Source: CAYQPF01 sp964419225
GTDB lineage: Bacteria > Cloacimonadota > Cloacimonadia > Cloacimonadales > CAYQPF01
Length of the DNA stretch: 64,000 nt
Reading direction: 5' to 3'
Assembly: GCA_964419225.1 (NCBI GenBank)
Contig: CAYQPF010000008.1
Location: 1-64,000, forward strand
The notes beneath the pieces are model-generated. The model was not told where the DNA came from, ran no database searches, and saw only the letters and a program-made list of their open reading frames with translations. Positions 8,203 to 19,600 of this stretch are shown here, piece by piece. The number at the start of each line of letters is the position of its first letter. Position 1 is the stretch's first letter. The position numbers were made by a program, and so were the translations under genes.

Positions 8203-8697
8203 CTATTGATTTGAATAATAAATGATGTAGATTAGTCCTGCAAAGAGACCTGATATCACGAAAGACTCATACCAGGGCTTTTTACTATATTGTTTACTTA
8301 ACATTGAATTAGGGACACTAAAGGTCAATTGAGACACTTTTAAGAGTTTGAAAGATTGGTTCTCAAACAATTCCAGATTCATTAGAATTTTTTGATTACT
8401 TGAAAAAGGGTTATAGGAAAAACCTGCTTCAGGATTTCCTAAAGACAGTTTCAGGATTTTACAATTTCCATTGGGTTCTGTCAGTATAGAAAAATTACTA
8501 TTTAGAAAGCAATTGTTCAAAGACAGTAAGAAATTCTGTTCAAAATCAGTTGCCTGAATAAAAAGACTGTCATTTTGTGCGAGATTTTGTTTAGCACTCT
8601 CCAGAATGGCAATAGTAATATCATCATAGGTGAGTGATTTTGCCATTAAAGCAAAGGCAGAAAGAGTAATCAAAAAGAAGATTAATAGTTTTTTCAT
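8203..8697 (-). CDS. Hypothetical exported protein
   Basis: The 164-residue protein has an N-terminal signal peptide (MKKLLIFFLITLSAFALMA) and a C-terminal hydrophobic segment (FVISGLFAGLIYIIYY) that could be a membrane anchor. The middle is mixed alpha/beta with no motif I recognise. It is cotranscribed with bamD and nadD (8-nt gap), so an envelope role is plausible. Its layout loosely recalls small proteins encoded beside BAM genes in FCB bacteria, but I cannot name it. Confidence 0.7.
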   Translation of the reverse strand: MKKLLIFFLITLSAFALMAKSLTYDDITIAILESAKQNLAQNDSLFIQATDFEQNFLLSLNNCFLNSNFSILTEPNGNCKILKLSLGNPEAGFSYNPFSSNQKILMNLELFENQSFKLLKVSQLTFSVPNSMLSKQYSKKPWYESFVISGLFAGLIYIIYYSNQ

Positions 8698-8700
8698 AAT

Positions 8701-8726
8701 TAAAGAGGCATCCCCGAAGGGATGCC
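8701..8726 (-). terminator. Rho-independent terminator of the M18 aminopeptidase operon
   Basis: Read on the minus strand: GGCATCCC, TTCG loop, GGGATGCC, then TCTTTAA. The cUUCGg tetraloop is a classic stable hairpin. It separates the greA/M18 unit from the bamD/nadD unit. Confidence 0.85.
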
Positions 8727-8735
8727 GGAATTTAT

Positions 8736-10166
8736 TTAGGCCTTGAGCAGAAATGCTTTATAGCCTTTATATGTTGAATAAATATCTGCTTTACTGGCTA
8801 CTTCATACAAGGAATGCATACTGATCAGGCCAGGGCCTACATCAATAACATCACAGCCATATTCTGCCAGGAATTTGGCAATTGTACCACCGCCGCCTTC
8901 GTCCACTTTACCTAATTCGCCGATCTGCCAATTTACTTTATCTTCATTGAAGATGCTCATTACTTTTGCAGTAAATTCGGCGTTTGAATCGTTTGAACCT
9001 GATTTACCACCTGAACCTGTAAACTTGGCTATTCCTACTCCATAACCCATATGTACAGCATTATCTGCTTCATGAACTGAAGGGAAGTTAGGATTGATAG
9101 CTGCATTGACATCTGCAGAGATAACATTAGAAGCCATGATAGCTTTTCTAACAGCATAACTGTCATAGTTTTCATTATTATATTTGAGCAGGTCGCCCAT
9201 GAAATCAAGTAAGAAAATGGAGTTAGCTCCTGTATTTCCTTCGCTGCCAATTTCCTCTTTATCAAAGAAAATGATTACAGAGGTCTTATCAGGATCAAGA
9301 TCTTTGATATCATAAAGTGCTTGTAAAGATGCATAGGCACAAACTCTGTCATCCTGTCCGTAGCCAACTACAAAACTCTTGTCGATACCAGCGTCTCTGG
9401 CTTTACCTGCCGGAACTAATTGTAATTCAGCACTGAGAAAATCTTCTTCAATAATCCCGTATTTTTCATTTAAAAGTGCGAGAGCATTCAGTTTTATAGC
9501 ATTAGAGATCTCTTCTTTTTCTTCAGTAAAGGGAATGGAATTGAAAAGTACATTCATTTGACTGGCATTTATTGCTTCCGGAAGCGTCTTGGTATATTGT
9601 TCTTTTTTGGCTAAGTGAGGTAAAAGATCAGGCATAACAAATATCGGGTCATTCTCGTTTTCGCCAATGCATATTTTAACTATTTGATTGTTTGTTTTTA
9701 CTATAGTACCATGAAGGGCCAATGGGGTGGACATCCACTGATATTTTTTAATTCCGCCGTAATAATGTGTTCTTAACAACCCAAGCTGAGTTTGTTTGTC
9801 CTCATATACCGGGCTTTGTTTAAGATCAACTCTGGGTGAATCAATATGAGATGCAATAATATTAATACCATTGGAAATAGGTTTCTTCCCGATTACAGAA
9901 ATTCCGATAACCTTGTTTTTGAAAACTCTATAAACCCTTCTGTTCTTGTCATTTTTCTTTAAATTACCTAAATCTGAAAATGATTTTTCTTTGAGCTCGG
10001 CTTCTACAAAGTCTATAACTTCTCTTTCTGTTTTACATACTGAAAGAAATTTTTTGTAATTCTCTGAGAATTTCATAGCAGCTTTTTGCTCATTTTTTGT
10101 TGTGTCAATCCAAAAGCTTTTACGAGAATAATTTAGCTTTTTTTTCAGTTCATCTGCTTTCTTCAT
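8736..10166 (-). CDS. M18 family aminopeptidase
   Basis: A 476-residue cytosolic zinc aminopeptidase of family M18 (aspartyl aminopeptidase / Lap4 group), which removes N-terminal residues, often acidic ones, from peptides. Motifs: SHIDSPRVDLK near residue 122 (first metal His), GYGQDDRVCAY near 270 (bridging Asp), DKEEIGSEGNTGANS near 302 (catalytic and metal Glu pair), and SMHSLYE near the C-terminus (last His). Length fits the long M18 forms. It is 12 nt downstream of greA and is followed by a strong terminator, so it is the last gene of the operon starting at the M6 protease or upstream of it. Confidence 0.92.
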   Translation of the reverse strand: MKKADELKKKLNYSRKSFWIDTTKNEQKAAMKFSENYKKFLSVCKTEREVIDFVEAELKEKSFSDLGNLKKNDKNRRVYRVFKNKVIGISVIGKKPISNGINIIASHIDSPRVDLKQSPVYEDKQTQLGLLRTHYYGGIKKYQWMSTPLALHGTIVKTNNQIVKICIGENENDPIFVMPDLLPHLAKKEQYTKTLPEAINASQMNVLFNSIPFTEEKEEISNAIKLNALALLNEKYGIIEEDFLSAELQLVPAGKARDAGIDKSFVVGYGQDDRVCAYASLQALYDIKDLDPDKTSVIIFFDKEEIGSEGNTGANSIFLLDFMGDLLKYNNENYDSYAVRKAIMASNVISADVNAAINPNFPSVHEADNAVHMGYGVGIAKFTGSGGKSGSNDSNAEFTAKVMSIFNEDKVNWQIGELGKVDEGGGGTIAKFLAEYGCDVIDVGPGLISMHSLYEVASKADIYSTYKGYKAFLLKA

Positions 10167-10178
10167 CGTTTCTCCTGT

Positions 10179-10652
10179 TTATTTTATTGATATAATTTTA
10201 AACAATTTATCGCCTATAGGTGCATGCACCGTGAATTCCTCGTTAATTTTTTTACTTAACATCGGCTTTCCCAGGGGAGATGCAATTGAGACCTGAATGA
10301 TATGATCATCGCGTTCATAAACTTCGTCAATTCCTACCAGATGATAAATAAATCTCTCTGAACTGGCCATATCCTGAATTTCGACATATGCACCAAATCG
10401 AACACAGTCTTTTGCCAATAACTCAGTATCAACTACTTTCAACTTTGCCATACGACGCCGTAAATGATCAACCTCTGTATCAATATGTCTTTGTCTTTCT
10501 TTGGCTGCATGATATTCGGCATTTTCACTTAAATCACCCATTTCTCGTGCCTTCACTACCTGCTTTACAACTTCAGGCCTTAGCTCCAGAAGGTAATTAA
10601 TCCTTTTTTCCAGCCTGATCATCCCTTCTTTTGTTATGTAATCATGACTCAT
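10179..10652 (-). CDS. greA: Transcription elongation factor GreA
   Basis: The 157-residue protein has the two-part GreA/GreB layout: an N-terminal coiled coil with the signature GDLSENAEYHAAKE (residues 43-56), carrying the conserved acidic tip residues, and a C-terminal FKBP-like domain. GreA binds RNA polymerase in the secondary channel and stimulates cleavage of backtracked RNA. The start codon lies inside the upstream gene (11-nt overlap), so translation is probably coupled. The length (about 158) and the lack of a basic patch favour GreA over GreB. Confidence 0.93.
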   Translation of the reverse strand: MSHDYITKEGMIRLEKRINYLLELRPEVVKQVVKAREMGDLSENAEYHAAKERQRHIDTEVDHLRRRMAKLKVVDTELLAKDCVRFGAYVEIQDMASSERFIYHLVGIDEVYERDDHIIQVSIASPLGKPMLSKKINEEFTVHAPIGDKLFKIISIK

Positions 10653-11466
10653 GAACAGCCTCTTTTTTTCTTTTCAGGTTTTTAAGTCCGCTTAATGCTG
10701 CTTTCTTCAATCTGGCATTACCACTCAAACTCCAGGCATTTATGATCTCATCTAACATAGGATTGTAAAAAGTTAAAGAACCGCACAGAATTTCCACAAA
10801 AGCAGGATTCCTGGTCAAACGATAATTCTCGAATAAATTCAGATAAAAAGTTTTATCCAAAGAAGAGATAGCTTTGAGAAACTGGGAATTGATTTTAATG
10901 GTATCAGGTGTAGCATATAACCAGGCACTTTCCAATTTGGAAAAGATAGGCTTGAGAAATCCCGGCTCATTTTTGATTATTTTCACCAACAATTTTATAA
11001 TGGCTTTATGTAAAACTTCATTATTATTCTTAAACCAACCCAAAAGCAAATCCAAATGTAATTTAATATCTTTTTTGATCATAAAGTAAAAACATTTGTC
11101 GAGTAATAGTTCTAAATCAATTAAACAAGTCGATTCCAATATTTTTTTACTTAAAAAATTCAAAAAGAAATCAGCTTTCTTTCTATAAAGTTTAGTAACA
11201 ATACAAACAAAAGCCAATTTGCCATTTTCGCCTTTTTTATACCAAAGGTAGTCTAAAAAATCTATATAATCTAAAACCTGATTACCCATCTTTACTGCTA
11301 TTGCATTGGCCACAAAGGAGACAACTTCTTTGGGAACTTTGTTATCCACTCTTTCTGGATAAGCATTGTAAATTATATCAAAATCGAAATCCTTAATAGC
11401 TATCTTTCTGGTAAAGAAATCTTCTGAATCTTTGGTTAGTCGTTCTTTCCAATCAAGAGGTATCAT
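10642..11466 (-). CDS. Hypothetical helical-repeat protein
   Basis: A 274-residue cytosolic protein with no signal peptide. The sequence is almost wholly helical with repeating Leu/Ile/Phe spacing (for example LDLLLGWFKNNNEVLHKAIIKLLVKIIK), resembling HEAT/ARM-type alpha solenoids; the N-terminal third might recall DNA-alkylation-repair-like HEAT folds, but no catalytic residues can be recognised. It overlaps greA by 11 nt and follows the S8 protease by 17 nt. Function unknown. Confidence 0.75.
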   Translation of the reverse strand: MIPLDWKERLTKDSEDFFTRKIAIKDFDFDIIYNAYPERVDNKVPKEVVSFVANAIAVKMGNQVLDYIDFLDYLWYKKGENGKLAFVCIVTKLYRKKADFFLNFLSKKILESTCLIDLELLLDKCFYFMIKKDIKLHLDLLLGWFKNNNEVLHKAIIKLLVKIIKNEPGFLKPIFSKLESAWLYATPDTIKINSQFLKAISSLDKTFYLNLFENYRLTRNPAFVEILCGSLTFYNPMLDEIINAWSLSGNARLKKAALSGLKNLKRKKEAVHES

Positions 11467-11483
11467 TTATGCTCCTTTCAAAA

Positions 11484-14400
11484 CTACTTAATTTGGGAAC
11501 TAAAAACAGCTAGTTTTCCCTTCTTCACATCATTCCCCATTTTGAGGACATAGAAATATATTCCTGAGGATATTCTCTTGGATTTGTTATTCACCCCACT
11601 CCAAGAAAAATAGTTGGTAGAACTATTTAAAGCAGGAATAGCTTTATTAAAAATAAGTTCCCCATTTAAGTTATAAATCCAGATTTCTCCAGACTTATTT
11701 AAGGGGAGATTAATAAATTTCATTTCCCTAAACTCATTCAAATACAATGGATTAGGATATACTTCCATATAGTTTAAATCCGTAATCTCTGTCAAGCTAA
11801 AACGCAGCTTGTTGAAATTATTCGGTATCAGATTACCTGATAAATCTTTTATATTTCTAACTGTTAAGTAATAGGGTTGGTTACTGTATTTCAGGTTTTC
11901 CCTGAATGTTACTTTGACCTTATCAGACAGATAAAACAAAGAATCTATGCTATTGTTCATATCCAGACCAGGATTTTCCAGAAAATAATTGCCCATATTA
12001 AGAACTGCATTTTCCTCAACTTGCTCAGAAAAAATAAGTTCCACATTTTTTCTGTCAATTACTCTGATACTGTCCAGCCGAGGTGCCTGTATGTCGTTTT
12101 CAAAGGAAACTGCATAATTACTGTCGGGAATTGGCGTTCCATTGAATGCTCTAAGATTTTGAAAGTTTAAACGTAAGGGGTATACATCCTGTAAAATATG
12201 GGGAAGTGTCAAGAGTACACCATAATTGTTGGAAACCAGATTAACAGAAGTCGGATATTCTCCGTTACTCAACCTGAAATTAGAATTCTCATTAATGTCC
12301 GGATGCAGAGGTTTGTTAAATAAAAGTTTGAGATTCTTATTCCCGCTGTTCGTTAATGAAACAAATTGCGGAACTGCCCCGGTAGTTAATGCTATTATCG
12401 GAGTTGTGTAGCTTTCCTGAACCGGGAAAGTGTTGTTTACCGCGGTTACATAGTATCTGTAACTTGTCATATTAACCAGATTACTGTCAATATAGGATGT
12501 TTCCTCGGTAAAACCAAGATTATTCCAAGAGCCCAAAGAATCCTGACGATATATCTTATAGTATTCTGCATTTGTGGTTGACCAGAATAATTTCACTTTA
12601 TTTTCATTGAGAGGATATCCGTGGAAATTAGCAGGAGTCGGGGGAGTGTCGTAAATAGTATTAGGACTGAGTATCGTTGCACGAAGCTGGTTACTGATAC
12701 CTTTATTGATGATCAGCATAGAATTGCTATTTCCATCATCATCTGTGGCAAAAACCTGATATGTCTTCTGGGATGTTGTAACATAAGTCGGTGTTATTGT
12801 ACTGTCAACCAAACTGCAAATATACATATTGGGAGCCAGTGCCAGAACTAGTTCATCTTTACCATCGTGATTCAAATCAGAAGAAGCAACAGAATTCTGA
12901 GATGTTGTCACTGCTGAAAATTGGATTGAAGAAACGGGAGCATAGCTCTTCAGAGCATCTGCTTTGAACATGGTAAACTGCCAATAAGTAGTTTCAGGAT
13001 TATTGTTCTTTTCATATCCGCCAACCACAAATTCCAAGGTTCCATCACCGTCATAATCACCCTTGGTCAGGTAATAAGTATTCTTAACAGGCATTCTGTA
13101 AGACCACTGCAAATACTTGGTTGAATCGGCCACATTTTTAACATTAAAGATCATGATATCACCATCAGTATCTGCTGTGATGATATCCGGAATATTATCA
13201 TTGTCAAAGGCAGTGTTAAAATTGTCACAAAGCACTTTTGACACAAAAGAATTTCTCTGAAAGGTTGTACTCGTATTGTACAAGCGTTTCTCGTTCACAA
13301 TTTTCCTATTCTCAATTTTAGCCAAATTAATCAGTCTTTCTGTCGGATAATCCTGAATATAAGCTATTTCCTCATTATCGTCTGCATTATAATCAACAAA
13401 AGCAGCTCCATAAACAGAGTTTTTATCGTCTTCAGGTGCTATTACATAGGCATTCTCCACAACCTGATTAACTCCATAATAATGATAAAGACCAAGAACC
13501 GCTACTTTTAGACCTAAAATAAAATACTCTATATTTCCACTTTGACCGTTAAAAGGTTTACTTACATCCAATGGCCAGAATTTATCATCCTTGGACATGG
13601 TGTGTTTAACAACTATCGAGTCTCCTTGAAATTCATAAAACTTCACGAGATCGTTTTGATTGTCAACAATGTTCAAAGCTATTATTTCCTTAAAATTATT
13701 ATTATCATAATCCACCAATTTTCCTATTGGGATCCAGCCGTTTCCAAGTACAGAAGGAATAAAAAGATTGCTTGGTACGGTTTCATAGGAGATATCTAAT
13801 ATGTCATAATAGACAGATGAATTTAAAATTAAGCCTGCGAGATTTGTTGCCGTAAAACTGTACGAATACGTTCCTTCGGGAATAGTATTGGGAAGAATAA
13901 TTGTATGCATGGTGTCCTGAGCAATTGAACAAAATTCCTGGGTAAATCCCTCATTGTTGAATACACTCAATGTAAGCTTTACAATTTCATCAAAACTTGT
14001 CTTGATGTTGTATTGTTTCTCTGGCCCGTTATAACGAAAAGAAACCAATGGAAAACCTGGATCTAATTCAGGGGGAGTATGATCTATATAAATATTCTTG
14101 AAAATCTGGTATTTACGATTGTCCCGTGTCACAACCTGAACCCTGATCTTATAAACATTATCTGGCAAATTGGCATTAACAATGAAATGTGCCAAAACAC
14201 CGTTCTCCACCTGCTCATAATACTTAAACTCAGAGTTATGCCCATCATTGACATTGTACCAGTCAATGATGGTTGGATTACTTTTATCTGTGTACATCAC
14301 TGTATAAAAATTAAGATTTGGCACTTTAACTGTTCCTACAATATCAAAATCATCGGAATAACCGGCAAAGTCCCAGGGATTTGTTATTTCCAGGACATAA

Positions 14401-15701
14401 TCAATATTGCTTTCCAAAAGTCGCTGGGTATTTAAAAGACCGTTTCCATACATATTATCAAATCCCGGTGTACCCAAGTCTATTGTCGAAGAAAATAGTT
14501 TACTTTTAACTTCTCCCAGACTTAAGCCAGGTGTATTTGATAATAAAAGTGCTATACTGGCTGTCACAAACGGAGCCGCCATTGAAGTTCCGGATAGCTT
14601 AAAATAAGTGTTCGTGCCGGTGGTATCATAACAACTGAGTATATTGTTTCCAGGTGCAACTATATCCAGATCCGGCCCATAACTGGAATATATAGAAAGA
14701 ACCCTGGCTTCATCAACCGCACCCACACTGATCGTAGTTGCTAATCTTGCAGGAAAACTTACTTCCGGACTAGGTTCATTCCCAGCTGCTGCTACTATAA
14801 TTACACCCTTATCATATGCATATTGACATGCATCTGCGATGATCGGTGAATAATTATTGTCACCCCAACTCAAATTTAATACATCTGCTCCCATATCTGT
14901 TGCATAAATAATGGCTGCAGCTGCATCATCATCTTCCAAATATCCTGCTCCCTGTAATGTTCTGAAACCTGCTCTTACTGCAAGAATGCTGATATTCCAG
15001 CACACACCTGCAATTCCCTGATTATTGTTGGTATCAGCTCCGATGATGCCTGATACGTGAGTCCCGTGTTTATTATCATCTGTCGGATCATTATCCGGAG
15101 TTAAAAAGTCCCCTAAGGCAATATCAGACATATTGGGAGCATCCGCAAAGTCCCAACCACGCCAGTCATCTATATATCCATTATTGTCATCGTCGATACC
15201 ATTGCCAGATATTTCATTTGGATTATAATAGACATTTGTCTGTAAATCAGGATGATTAAACATTAATCCTGAATCAATCACACCTACAATAATTTGCCTT
15301 GTTCCTCTGTTAATATCCCAAGCCTGTGGGAGATTTATCATCTCCAATTGCTGTTGAGATATTTGCGTATCATTAGGTGTAATATATAAACTGTTCAAAT
15401 AATTGGGTTGAATGTATTCAATTCCGTCATATTTTTTATTTGCTGCGTTTATGCTGTTCCAATCCAGATCATTATTGAATCTTGCGACTAAGAATAAATT
15501 ATCTTTTTTGGGAGAAAGACTCTTTAAATTTGTTAAAGATTTTGCTTGCAAAAAGCTCTGAAATTCTTTGTTCTTGAATTTACCTTTACTGAATTGACTG
15601 GTCTTCTTTAGTTTGATGATCATCTCTCTGGGTACAAAATCCAAAGCAGAGAGTGAACAGATTAAGAATATTACACAAATAAGCAAATATGTCTTTTTCA
15701 A
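11484..15701 (-). CDS. Secreted S8 (subtilisin-like) protease with sorting domain
   Basis: A 1405-residue secreted serine protease: signal peptide (MKKTYLLICVIFLICSLSA), an N-terminal prodomain-like region, then the S8 catalytic domain with Asp143 (VIDSGL), His212 (HGTHVSG), oxyanion Asn308 (AAGNE) and Ser373 (GTSMAAP). A calcium-binding-like loop (DDDNNGYIDD, ~170-180) is inserted between Asp and His. The middle holds FG-GAP/VCBS-like segments (for example DYDGDGTLEFVVGG), then a fibronectin III-like segment. The last ~85 residues form a FlgD-like/type IX-style sorting domain (VYPNPLYLNE, SGIYFYVLK). It is 8 nt downstream of a PorV-like gene, which in Bacteroidetes serves secretion of such proteins. 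Confidence 0.93.
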   Translation of the reverse strand: MKKTYLLICVIFLICSLSALDFVPREMIIKLKKTSQFSKGKFKNKEFQSFLQAKSLTNLKSLSPKKDNLFLVARFNNDLDWNSINAANKKYDGIEYIQPNYLNSLYITPNDTQISQQQLEMINLPQAWDINRGTRQIIVGVIDSGLMFNHPDLQTNVYYNPNEISGNGIDDDNNGYIDDWRGWDFADAPNMSDIALGDFLTPDNDPTDDNKHGTHVSGIIGADTNNNQGIAGVCWNISILAVRAGFRTLQGAGYLEDDDAAAAIIYATDMGADVLNLSWGDNNYSPIIADACQYAYDKGVIIVAAAGNEPSPEVSFPARLATTISVGAVDEARVLSIYSSYGPDLDIVAPGNNILSCYDTTGTNTYFKLSGTSMAAPFVTASIALLLSNTPGLSLGEVKSKLFSSTIDLGTPGFDNMYGNGLLNTQRLLESNIDYVLEITNPWDFAGYSDDFDIVGTVKVPNLNFYTVMYTDKSNPTIIDWYNVNDGHNSEFKYYEQVENGVLAHFIVNANLPDNVYKIRVQVVTRDNRKYQIFKNIYIDHTPPELDPGFPLVSFRYNGPEKQYNIKTSFDEIVKLTLSVFNNEGFTQEFCSIAQDTMHTIILPNTIPEGTYSYSFTATNLAGLILNSSVYYDILDISYETVPSNLFIPSVLGNGWIPIGKLVDYDNNNFKEIIALNIVDNQNDLVKFYEFQGDSIVVKHTMSKDDKFWPLDVSKPFNGQSGNIEYFILGLKVAVLGLYHYYGVNQVVENAYVIAPEDDKNSVYGAAFVDYNADDNEEIAYIQDYPTERLINLAKIENRKIVNEKRLYNTSTTFQRNSFVSKVLCDNFNTAFDNDNIPDIITADTDGDIMIFNVKNVADSTKYLQWSYRMPVKNTYYLTKGDYDGDGTLEFVVGGYEKNNNPETTYWQFTMFKADALKSYAPVSSIQFSAVTTSQNSVASSDLNHDGKDELVLALAPNMYICSLVDSTITPTYVTTSQKTYQVFATDDDGNSNSMLIINKGISNQLRATILSPNTIYDTPPTPANFHGYPLNENKVKLFWSTTNAEYYKIYRQDSLGSWNNLGFTEETSYIDSNLVNMTSYRYYVTAVNNTFPVQESYTTPIIALTTGAVPQFVSLTNSGNKNLKLLFNKPLHPDINENSNFRLSNGEYPTSVNLVSNNYGVLLTLPHILQDVYPLRLNFQNLRAFNGTPIPDSNYAVSFENDIQAPRLDSIRVIDRKNVELIFSEQVEENAVLNMGNYFLENPGLDMNNSIDSLFYLSDKVKVTFRENLKYSNQPYYLTVRNIKDLSGNLIPNNFNKLRFSLTEITDLNYMEVYPNPLYLNEFREMKFINLPLNKSGEIWIYNLNGELIFNKAIPALNSSTNYFSWSGVNNKSKRISSGIYFYVLKMGNDVKKGKLAVFSSQIK

Positions 15702-15709
15702 AAAATCTC

Positions 15710-16615
15710 CTAATATCTATAACTTAAACCCAACATATGTACATCGTTAAAATCATAGTCCATTGGTGAATAACTATAATCGAAAGACATTCTCTCATAT
15801 TCTATCCCGATTCCGGCAGAAACATTCTCAAGATCATGATTAGTCTTATATCCTGCTCTTAAATTCAGCATCTTTAAAATTGTTAGTTGAGTACCTATAG
15901 CCGCTTGTACTTTAGGTTCATCACTATACTGAATCAGCTTGCCTTCCAGGAGTACTTTGTAATTGAGAGTATTAATGGAATGGGCAAGACCAATTTCACG
16001 GGTGTTCGGAATTTTTATCTTCTCTTCATTCATCTTGTTAGTGCTTCCCAGATGCTTCACATTAGCGGATACTGACAGATTATTGATGGGTGTTTGATAA
16101 ATAATTCCCAGATCTGCTGCAAAACCCATAGCTGATTCAGTATAGATTTTTTCATACAACGTATGCACAGTAGAGCCAACACTGATGTCATTATTGATCT
16201 TAAACCCAAAATTCATGGCAACATCTAAATCCATCGGATGAAAATCACCTATTTCATCACCCAAATCATCTCTGCCTTCCAGACTGCCATAATCCAAATA
16301 TCTCATGGCTAATCCAAATGCTGATTTTTGTCCGGAACTGCAGTAACCAATACTGTGGATGGTAGTGTCAAAAAGCCAGCTGTTTTCAGAAAAAGATACA
16401 CTATTGTTATTCATATATAAATTAGCCGCAGGATTCTGCAAAAAGGAAAAAGCTTCCTTTCCCGCAAAATCTCCGGCACCACCCATTCCCTGTGCCGTGA
16501 TACTTGTGTTGATCTTGACCATCTGCAAACCGTATTCCATCGATTTGTCGATCGCCTGAAGCGTTACTGATAATAAAAATACCAGTGTGATTGCTAAAAA
16601 ATGTTGGATCTTCAT
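15710..16615 (-). CDS. porV: PorV/PorQ-family outer-membrane protein
   Basis: The 301-residue protein has a signal peptide and an all-beta body ending in the aromatic pattern LGLSYRY, typical of outer-membrane barrels. The N-terminal half has the family hallmark: an AQGMGGAGDF motif followed by FLQNPAANLYM, as in PorV/UPF0164 proteins. Known for the family: PorV is an outer-membrane shuttle of the type IX secretion system that carries cargo with C-terminal sorting domains. Here it lies between two large sorting-domain proteases (11 nt from M6, 8 nt from S8), strongly linking it to their export. PorQ or a general FadL-like barrel is the alternative. Confidence 0.8.
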   Translation of the reverse strand: MKIQHFLAITLVFLLSVTLQAIDKSMEYGLQMVKINTSITAQGMGGAGDFAGKEAFSFLQNPAANLYMNNNSVSFSENSWLFDTTIHSIGYCSSGQKSAFGLAMRYLDYGSLEGRDDLGDEIGDFHPMDLDVAMNFGFKINNDISVGSTVHTLYEKIYTESAMGFAADLGIIYQTPINNLSVSANVKHLGSTNKMNEEKIKIPNTREIGLAHSINTLNYKVLLEGKLIQYSDEPKVQAAIGTQLTILKMLNLRAGYKTNHDLENVSAGIGIEYERMSFDYSYSPMDYDFNDVHMLGLSYRY

Positions 16616-16626
16616 ATAAACCTCTT

Positions 16627-19600
16627 CTATCTCTCTACCGCAAATTTATTCTTTATTTGTTTACCTTCTGCTTCAAATATGGCGAAATATACACCAGATG
16701 AAAGCTTCTTCTTAATTAAATTCAATTCAAATATTTCATTCAGATATTTCTGGCAAAATTCTTTCTGCTCATAAATCATTTTCCCCGATATGTTATAAAT
16801 CTTTATCTTTACTTCACAATTCCTACTCACCATCAGCCTGACCTTTAAATCCGAACTGTTAATAGAATTGTAAGGATTCGGGTATATGTAGCAATTATCC
16901 TGAACAAAGATCTCACTCGTCTGGTAGATGTTCGTGTTCTGACTGAATAGATAACTGCCTGTGCGGGAAAGATTAGCATATTCATAAGTATTGGATAAAT
17001 CAACATCATTACCACCTTTTGAGGATAATTGATTCTTGTAAATATAGCCATTATCTGTGGAAATATAAGCCATCAGTGTGTCATTTTGATTGTAAAGCAC
17101 AGGATAATTCCTAATGAAATCCGGGTATGCCGTAGGATACATAGATTCTGTTTTAAAATCAGAACTCCATTTCGATAATTGATTATGTGACTGTGTTCCA
17201 AGAACAAACCTCTTGCCGTCAACTGTAAACCCGACAGCCCCACCAACTACGTTTACGGAATCTTCCAAAATTGGTACAGGACGATTGTTGATCTGCCGAC
17301 CCGAATAATCAAATACTGCCAACTTATTCTCTCCCCCAATTATTATCTCAGTATAACCATTGCCGTCAATATCATAACACGAGGGCAAAGATATGGATTT
17401 GAGAGGGATGTCTCTTTCAAATTGTGGTATCATTCCCATGTGACCAAGAAGAAGAATTAATTTCTTATCCGCTGTTACTATAACATATTCAGAATATGGT
17501 AAACCACTCTGCATTACTGCCTGTAATAAATACAACGGTGCTGAAGTTTTATTGACAGAGTATTCAAGTGTAGTCAGATTATGGTTGGGAATGTCGTACT
17601 TGCATACATGATAACTGGAATCCGGAGCTTGAACCATAAATGACAGATCATTGTCATTAGTTTGATCTAAAACTAAATTAGCTACAATTTTGTTGTTTAC
17701 CAAAATTATGGAATCTTGTACAGCTAAGTTGTAGAGCCCGTTTTGCATACTCAGGTTATAAATATATATTTTATCCGCTGAACTTGTTCGGACTGCCGCA
17801 ATTAACCTGTTCTTATAAGCTATTGGTGCACTTATCCAATCTGCCTGTGCCCAGGTTTGTTTCAATTCCGGAGCTTTTGTATCGGAATTCATTAAAAATA
17901 GTTGAGCTCCATATTGCTCATCATAGGTCGGGATAAAAAATACATCTTCCCATTTGGACCAGATTTTTGTGATCGGAGAAATTCTGCTGGAAGTAGATAA
18001 ATTGTTATTCTCCCAATTGACGATTAAACCATCAGGATAAAAAGCAAAAATATTATTAACTCCGTCATGGTTTTCTACGGCTAAAGGATAAGGTGATATA
18101 CCTCTTTGATTGCTGTCCAGCTTCCAGTTGAAGCGTACAGAAAAAGTCATCACTGTGTCAATAGCACCGATATTGTATATTTCGACAGGAATCCCGCCAT
18201 AATAACTTTCTGCGGTAGGATAAGACAGTCTGAGACTGTCCTCTGGATTTTTGGCTAACCCAAAATAGGTGTTGTTGCCCTGTCGGAATGCATCAAAGGG
18301 TGATCCTCTTCTGTAAGGATCAGGATAATTTGTGTCCATGTGCTGTATCTGATCTGCTTCTTCCAAATCCACACCTTTATGATTGGCATCCCCATTCACA
18401 TAGTTATAATCAAAAGTTGGTGTAAATGTAGCATTGATAATATTCTCATCAATATGCCATATATAGAGCCCCGATCCGTCAGCGATAATCGGATTATCCG
18501 GTCCGCCTAATCCTGGACAGAAAAAGTCCCATTCACATCCCTTATAACTGTTCTCCATGAAATTAAACTTGGGTGCCCCACTCGGATATGTGTCCTGTTC
18601 GCCATCAGGTAATAAAGGAAAATCAAACCCGATCACATCGGAATTGGTAAAATTCTGCTCGCGATTCTCTATTAAAAAATACTCTTTTTCTGAAATATTG
18701 ATTTTATATACTGTAGGTATAATCGGATCCTTGGTTTGCGGATGTGCTAATAACAAATCAGTAACCGAATTGTTGATCTCCACCGGCTCTTCCCAACCCA
18801 GATAACATCTGGACCAGGCTTCAGGCAACGGTGGAACATTGCCCAGTGCATTCCAGGAACCTGTTCCCATTACCCCAAAATCTCCGATACCGGCTGAACT
18901 GCCATTGTCTGAATTCGTGTCAAACAACGTGGGAAGACCCAGTAAATGACCGAACTCATGTGCCAATACTCCCAACATCCCAAATACAAGAGTGCTTATA
19001 TCCTCATATTCCGGATAGTAAGATTGCCATTCTGTTTCTGGACATACTACCAGCTCTTTTATATACTTCCCGTCGTTTGTCGGTAATCCGGGAAAATTGT
19101 CATTGTTCGGGTCAAGACCCTCCTGCAAGTCACGGCGACTGATAAACGTAGCCCACATTTCGTCTAATCTGCGGTCAAAAAGATCTGTCTCCTGCCCTGC
19201 TCCGGCATGGAAAATTATAAATGAATCATATAGACTGAAGTCCAATCCTTTAGCATCAGCCAGCTCCACAATTTCTTCAGCAAACATGGCTACACGTTCC
19301 GTCGAATTATCATCATCACCATAAAAACCCATCGGTCTGGATAAAACAATTACAGAATCCCATACTGTGGAACTTACTTTGAATTTCCCGCGGGAGGCAT
19401 CCATGTAATAATCTTTTAAATGATGCATATAACGTTCAAAATATGCCTTATCATGCGGAATGGAATCCGGGTAATCTGGTACTAAATCAAACTTTGTATC
19501 CGAGAATTCCACCCTGATCACTAACGTGGAATCAGGCAAATTCTGCATTCTGCTGTTCTTGTCAATCTTGAAAACTTCTGAACTCTGACTCCTGTCCTTG